The notes below the pieces were generated by a model. That model did not search any database, was not told the origin of the DNA, and was given only the letters and a program-made list of their open reading frames with translations. Positions 6,360 to 8,567 of a DNA stretch of 8,567 nucleotides are shown here, in pieces (positions within the stretch are counted from its first letter, which is position 1; each line of letters opens with the position of its first letter). This DNA comes from Natronomonas sp. (lineage in GTDB: Archaea > Halobacteriota > Halobacteria > Halobacteriales > Haloarculaceae): contig SLIW01000037.1 in the NCBI GenBank assembly GCA_007135435.1, positions 1 to 8,567 on the forward strand, read 5' to 3'. The position numbers and the translations under genes were made by a program.

Positions 6360-6821
6360 CTACCCGTCGTCGTGGGCGCTCGGGCTGGGGTCGTGGTCGA
6401 GGTCGCCCGCAGGTTCCCAGAGCGCACACCAGTGCTGGGAGGCGATCACGCCCTCGACCACCGAGCAGGCACCCCACGTGTCGGACGTCTCGCTCGGACA
6501 GAAGTACGCACAGTTCGCACACAGCTGGTAGCTCTCGGGGTTGGTCGTATAGGCGACCTCGTCCTTCGGCTCGAGGTCGTTCGGGTCGCGCTCGTTGCCC
6601 TCGAGATCCTCGCACTCGGCCAGCTCGTCGGGCACCTCCTCGTCGACCGGGACCTCGTCGATCTCCCGGGGCTCGTCGTCCGGGACCAGCTGGAGCGCCT
6701 CGAACTGGATGTCGGCGTCGTAGTCGTCGATGGCGGCGCAACCGGCGAGGCCGACCATGGATGCACCGCCCATGAGCTGCAGCAGTCGACGCCGCGACCG
6801 CTCGGAGCTGTCGTCGGGCAT
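6360..6821 (-). CDS. Tat-exported HiPIP-like iron-sulfur lipoprotein
   Basis: This 153-residue protein has a twin-arginine signal, SRRRLLQLMGG (9-19), and a lipobox LAGC with Cys28, so it should be exported folded and anchored by lipid to the outer face of the membrane. Residues 30-95 are a very acidic spacer. The C-terminal part matches high-potential iron-sulfur proteins: CANC (Cys101, Cys104), Cys119 and Cys132 in SQHWCALW, which would hold one [4Fe-4S] cluster. The spacing fits the family pattern C-x(6,9)-hydrophobic-x3-G-[YW]-C-x2-aromatic, except that His130 replaces Gly. Two more Cys (70 and 108) are unusual. HiPIPs carry electrons between respiratory complexes. The start at 6821 is chosen over upstream ATG 6887 because the Tat signal begins there and a TATA-like box lies about 30 bases before it. 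Confidence 0.8.
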   Translation of the reverse strand: MPDDSSERSRRRLLQLMGGASMVGLAGCAAIDDYDADIQFEALQLVPDDEPREIDEVPVDEEVPDELAECEDLEGNERDPNDLEPKDEVAYTTNPESYQLCANCAYFCPSETSDTWGACSVVEGVIASQHWCALWEPAGDLDHDPSPSAHDDG

Positions 6822-6847
6822 GACGGTCGGAACTACGTGACCTGGGG

Positions 6848-6854
6848 CAAAAAC
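6848..6854 (-). promoter_or_regulatory. TATA-like box of the HiPIP-like gene
   Basis: The minus strand reads GTTTTTG here, the only AT run upstream of the start at 6821. Its centre is about 30 bases from the ATG, predicting transcription from about 6825 and a leader of about 4 bases or less. It also argues against the longer reading frame that starts at 6887, upstream of this box. Confidence 0.45.
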
Positions 6855-6920
6855 TGTGCGGGGTCGTATCACGCCACAGGTTAGCATTCATGTGGGGAGT
6901 ACACGACGATATCCCCGCCA

Positions 6921-7094
6921 CTGGTACGATGGCCTCCCGTCTGGATCTACGCCGCTGACTCGACGGCGTCCCGTCTGGATCTACGCCACTGTCTCGACGG
7001 CGTCCCACCTGGATGCACACCACTGGAGCAACGATCTCCCGCCTGGTTCCACGCTACCGGCACGAGGGCGTCCCGCCGTCGACGTCCCGTCAGG
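6921..7094 (+). repeat. 34-bp tandem repeat array between divergent genes
   Basis: Four contiguous 34-bp units start at 6921, 6955, 6989 and 7023. Units 1 and 2 match at 28 of 34 positions, as do units 2 and 3; unit 4 is more diverged (about 23 of 34). Units contain CGACGGCGTCCCGTCTGG and end in a form of CTACGCCA. A partial unit follows from 7057, and a last core CGTCGAC-GTCCCGTCAGG stands at 7077-7094, directly before the TATA-like box of the gene at 7125. A weak further copy may precede at 6887-6920. The 34-bp period is not a multiple of three, so it is not protein coding. It fills most of the 303-base gap 6822-7124. Confidence 0.82.
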
Positions 7095-7095
7095 G

Positions 7096-7103
7096 CCAAA
7101 AGG
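7096..7103 (+). promoter_or_regulatory. TATA-like box of the small-protein/NTPase operon
   Basis: CCAAAAGG, centred about 25-26 bases before ATG 7125, is the only AT run near the start. It predicts transcription from about the first base of the start codon, so the message is probably leaderless. It follows the last repeat core of the 34-bp array without a gap. Confidence 0.45.
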
Positions 7104-7124
7104 GCCCCGGGCATATCGTCGCGC

Positions 7125-7388
7125 ATGCCCCGGCCACGCGCGGACTTCGACGACGTCCGACCGTTCGAGTTCCGCGACCCCGACGAGGTGCTCGACGCGG
7201 AGACCATGTACACCGTCTACGAGATCGCCCGACTGCTTCAGGGCCTCGACCCGGACAGGGAGCTGGACCGCGAGACCGAGGACGTCCTCCTCGACTGGGC
7301 CATCCCCTGGATGCTCGACAACCAGGAGTCGTTCGTCTTCGCCGAGCCGGACGCGGACGACGAACCCGGCTACTACGGGCTCCGATGA
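7125..7388 (+). CDS. Small conserved haloarchaeal protein of unknown function
   Basis: This acidic 87-residue protein contains DAETMYTVYEIARLLQGLDPDRELDRETEDVLLDWAIPWML and ends DEPGYYGLR. The pattern is familiar from a small family of uncharacterised haloarchaeal proteins (possibly the one called DUF5827, from memory). It has no signal peptide, membrane segment or cysteine. The middle looks like two amphipathic helices, the first (YTVYEIARLLQGL) resembling a helix of a small winged-helix or adaptor protein, but no DNA-binding motif can be claimed. Its stop codon overlaps the start of the following NTPase gene (ATGA at 7385-7388), so the two are translationally coupled and may work together. 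Function is not known. Confidence 0.78.
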   Translation: MPRPRADFDDVRPFEFRDPDEVLDAETMYTVYEIARLLQGLDPDRELDRETEDVLLDWAIPWMLDNQESFVFAEPDADDEPGYYGLR

Positions 7389-8194
7389 AGCTGCTCGTCA
7401 CCGGGGCTGCCGAGGTCGACGCAGGCAAGACGACCTTCGCGGCCGGCCTCGCCTCTCGCACGGGCCTGCCGGCGTACAAACCCCGGGCGGGCAACGACTA
7501 CTGGTACGACCACGACGATCTCAGGGCGACCCTCGCAGACGGCCGGCTGTACGGGGCGGACGTCCGCCGGCTCGTCGGGGCCTCCTCGGCAAACGCCCGC
7601 CCGGAGGAGCTCAACCCCGTCCACCGGCTGTGGCTGCCGACGCCTGGTCGTGGGACGGGGCTCCTCGGTCGGGAGGGTCGCGCCTTCGCGGTCGACCGTG
7701 TGACCCTCGACGGCGCCGACCGTTACCTCGTCAACGGCACCGTCGAGCTCCCGTCGATCCTCCCCAAGGCACTCCCCCTGGCCGAGGCGACGGTCGTCGA
7801 GTCGTTCCAGGCGCTCGAGGACGCGATGGTGAACCTCCACCGGCCCGCGCTGGACGCACTGGCCGAGACCGTCGACCAGCGCGAGGCGGCGGTCGTCGAG
7901 TCGTACGCCGACGTCGCGCGGCCGCTGTCGGCGTTCGTCCCGGACGCCGTCGCCGTGGTCGAACCTCGGCGCTGTCGGGTGTACGACGGCGAGCGGTACG
8001 CGCGCGCCTGCGATGTCACCAGCGGCAGCGCCTACGAGGGGCGGCTCGAGGAGCGTGTTGGCCACGTGGTCGACCTCCTCGAACCGGCCGCCACCACGTC
8101 GCTCCCGGCGCTGACCGGCGACGAGCGGGGGTCGGTCGGCAGCATCGCGGACGCCTACGGCGACGCGTACGACGCGTTGCTGTCGGCGGTCTAA
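7385..8194 (+). CDS. P-loop NTPase of unknown function (BioD/CobB-like Walker A)
   Basis: This 269-residue cytoplasmic protein starts MKLLVTGAAEVDAGKTTFAAGL. The Walker A loop at 7-17 (G-A-A-E-V-D-A-G-K-T-T) resembles the deviant loop of dethiobiotin synthetase and cobyrinate amidotransferase types. YKPRAGNDYWYDHDDL (about 31-46) stands where those enzymes carry their 'KP...' substrate strand. A hydrophobic strand ending in acid, AVVESYADVA (169-178), could be the Walker B-like strand, followed by AVAVVEPRRCRVYDG. No domain for biotin or cobalamin chemistry is recognised. The start at ATG 7385 is chosen because it opens the first beta strand and overlaps the preceding stop; an open frame extends further upstream but is not coding there. 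The stop codon TAA adjoins a MITE-like element, so the last bases of the gene may have been shaped by its insertion. Confidence 0.78.
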   Translation: MKLLVTGAAEVDAGKTTFAAGLASRTGLPAYKPRAGNDYWYDHDDLRATLADGRLYGADVRRLVGASSANARPEELNPVHRLWLPTPGRGTGLLGREGRAFAVDRVTLDGADRYLVNGTVELPSILPKALPLAEATVVESFQALEDAMVNLHRPALDALAETVDQREAAVVESYADVARPLSAFVPDAVAVVEPRRCRVYDGERYARACDVTSGSAYEGRLEERVGHVVDLLEPAATTSLPALTGDERGSVGSIADAYGDAYDALLSAV

Positions 8195-8302
8195 TACTGT
8201 CGACTGTAATTCCGTGAAGACAGCTTCGAGAGAGTCGGGAGTAGACGCTCCGAAACGGTGTGTCTTCGACACTTCCGCCTCAAATAGTTACAGCAGACAG
8301 TA
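8195..8302. mobile_element. MITE-like element with terminal inverted repeats
   Basis: The left end TACTGTCGACTGTAA (8195-8209) and the right end TTACAGCAGACAGTA (8288-8302) are inverted copies matching at 13 of 15 positions; the match extends one base further out on each side. TAA flanks both ends (8192-8194 and 8303-8305), a possible 3-bp target duplication, or TA if the ends are set inside. At about 50% GC by hand count, the 108 bases are far less GC-rich than their surroundings. Inside are three small hairpins (8216-8227, 8238-8251 and 8260-8272). No transposase is encoded. It is best read as a non-autonomous element mobilised in trans by a related insertion sequence; I cannot name the family. 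Confidence 0.65.
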
Positions 8303-8351
8303 TAAGGTCCCGGTGGTCCAGGAACACTGGCTTCACCCCGTCAGAGGCCCC

Positions 8352-8567
8352 TCAGGCGCTCATCCGCGCCGCCTGCAGCGCGAGCTCGATGTGGTAGACG
8401 GGGTTCGTCTCCACGGTCGGGCCGTGGCCGACGTACATCGACGACAGGGAGTCACCGACCGTCTCCAGCAGGTACTCGATGCTCTCGACCAGGCGTGCGT
8501 GGTCCCCCTCGGGGAGGTCCGTCCGACCGAAGCCGCCGTTGGCGAAGACCAGGTCGCCGGCGAACAG
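8352..8567 (-). CDS. Metallo-beta-lactamase-fold hydrolase (C-terminal part, cut by window edge)
   Basis: The last 71 residues before the stop are present; the gene begins beyond the right edge. LFAGDLVFANGGFGRTDLPEGD holds the Asp of the SGD-type metal motif, followed 40-odd residues later by MYVGHGPTV, which holds the last metal-binding His of the fold. Both are hallmarks of glyoxalase II-like metal-dependent hydrolases. The GRTDLPEGD stretch is typical of small prokaryotic MBL proteins whose substrate is often unknown. The gene converges on the P-loop NTPase gene, with the MITE-like element and about 50 bases between them. Substrate cannot be given. Confidence 0.85.
   Translation of the reverse strand: MFAGDLVFANGGFGRTDLPEGDHARLVESIEYLLETVGDSLSSMYVGHGPTVETNPVYHIELALQAARMSA

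Noticed and set aside
6822..6887. N-terminal extension of the HiPIP-like protein to the ATG at 6887
   Set aside because: It would put 22 residues before the Tat signal and would start upstream of the likely TATA box.
6921..7056. CRISPR array
   Set aside because: The 34-bp units are contiguous, with no unique spacers between them, and neighbouring units have diverged; no cas gene is near.
7373..8272. A 299-codon open frame antisense to the P-loop NTPase, starting inside the MITE-like element
   Set aside because: It opposes a gene with a clear Walker A motif and its sequence is an Arg/Val/Gly-rich shadow. Only its first part inside the element could be a transposase relic, which is mentioned with the element.

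Overview
The window looks like chromosomal DNA of a haloarchaeon. It is very GC-rich, its proteins are acidic (Asp/Glu-rich), its promoters carry archaeal TATA-like boxes that often sit about 25-30 bases before the start codon (leaderless genes), and the gene content is typical: a two-subunit ferredoxin-dependent 2-oxoacid oxidoreductase, a class I photolyase, an archaeal Mn-type superoxide dismutase and a Tat-exported HiPIP-like lipoprotein. Species cannot be named from the sequence alone.

Layout: 1-589 (minus) is the N-terminal part of a DICT sensory-domain protein, cut by the window edge. 590-898 is a divergent intergenic region with a 35-bp tandem repeat, an AT-rich promoter block and a leader hairpin. 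899-3726 is the porA-porB operon for pyruvate:ferredoxin oxidoreductase. 3727-3884 holds an 18-bp tandem array and the promoter of phr2, the photolyase at 3885-5324. 5325-5540 is intergenic and ends in the superoxide dismutase promoter; sod is 5541-6146. 6147-6359 separates sod from the convergent HiPIP-like gene (6360-6821, minus). 6822-7124 is a divergent intergenic region filled largely by a 34-bp tandem array. 7125-8194 is an overlapping pair: a small conserved haloarchaeal protein and a P-loop NTPase of unknown function. A 108-bp element with terminal inverted repeats, probably a MITE, abuts the NTPase stop codon (8195-8302). 8352-8567 (minus) is the C-terminal end of a metallo-beta-lactamase-fold hydrolase, cut by the window edge.

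Functionally, porAB supplies acetyl-CoA and reduced ferredoxin from pyruvate. The photolyase repairs UV damage, superoxide dismutase removes superoxide, and the HiPIP-like protein probably carries electrons on the outer face of the membrane. The last three fit life in light and oxygen, but each appears to have its own promoter.

The least explained features are non-coding. Three tandem-repeat arrays (35, 18/36 and 34 bp periods) each end just upstream of the promoter of a probably leaderless gene; two of them share a TCGAC...TCCCGTC core. Others are the MITE-like element, a UUCG-tetraloop hairpin directly before the porA ribosome binding site, and an in-frame 27-bp duplication in phr2. The photolyase also carries Asp and Gln at positions that are Asn378 and Glu274 in the E. 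coli enzyme.
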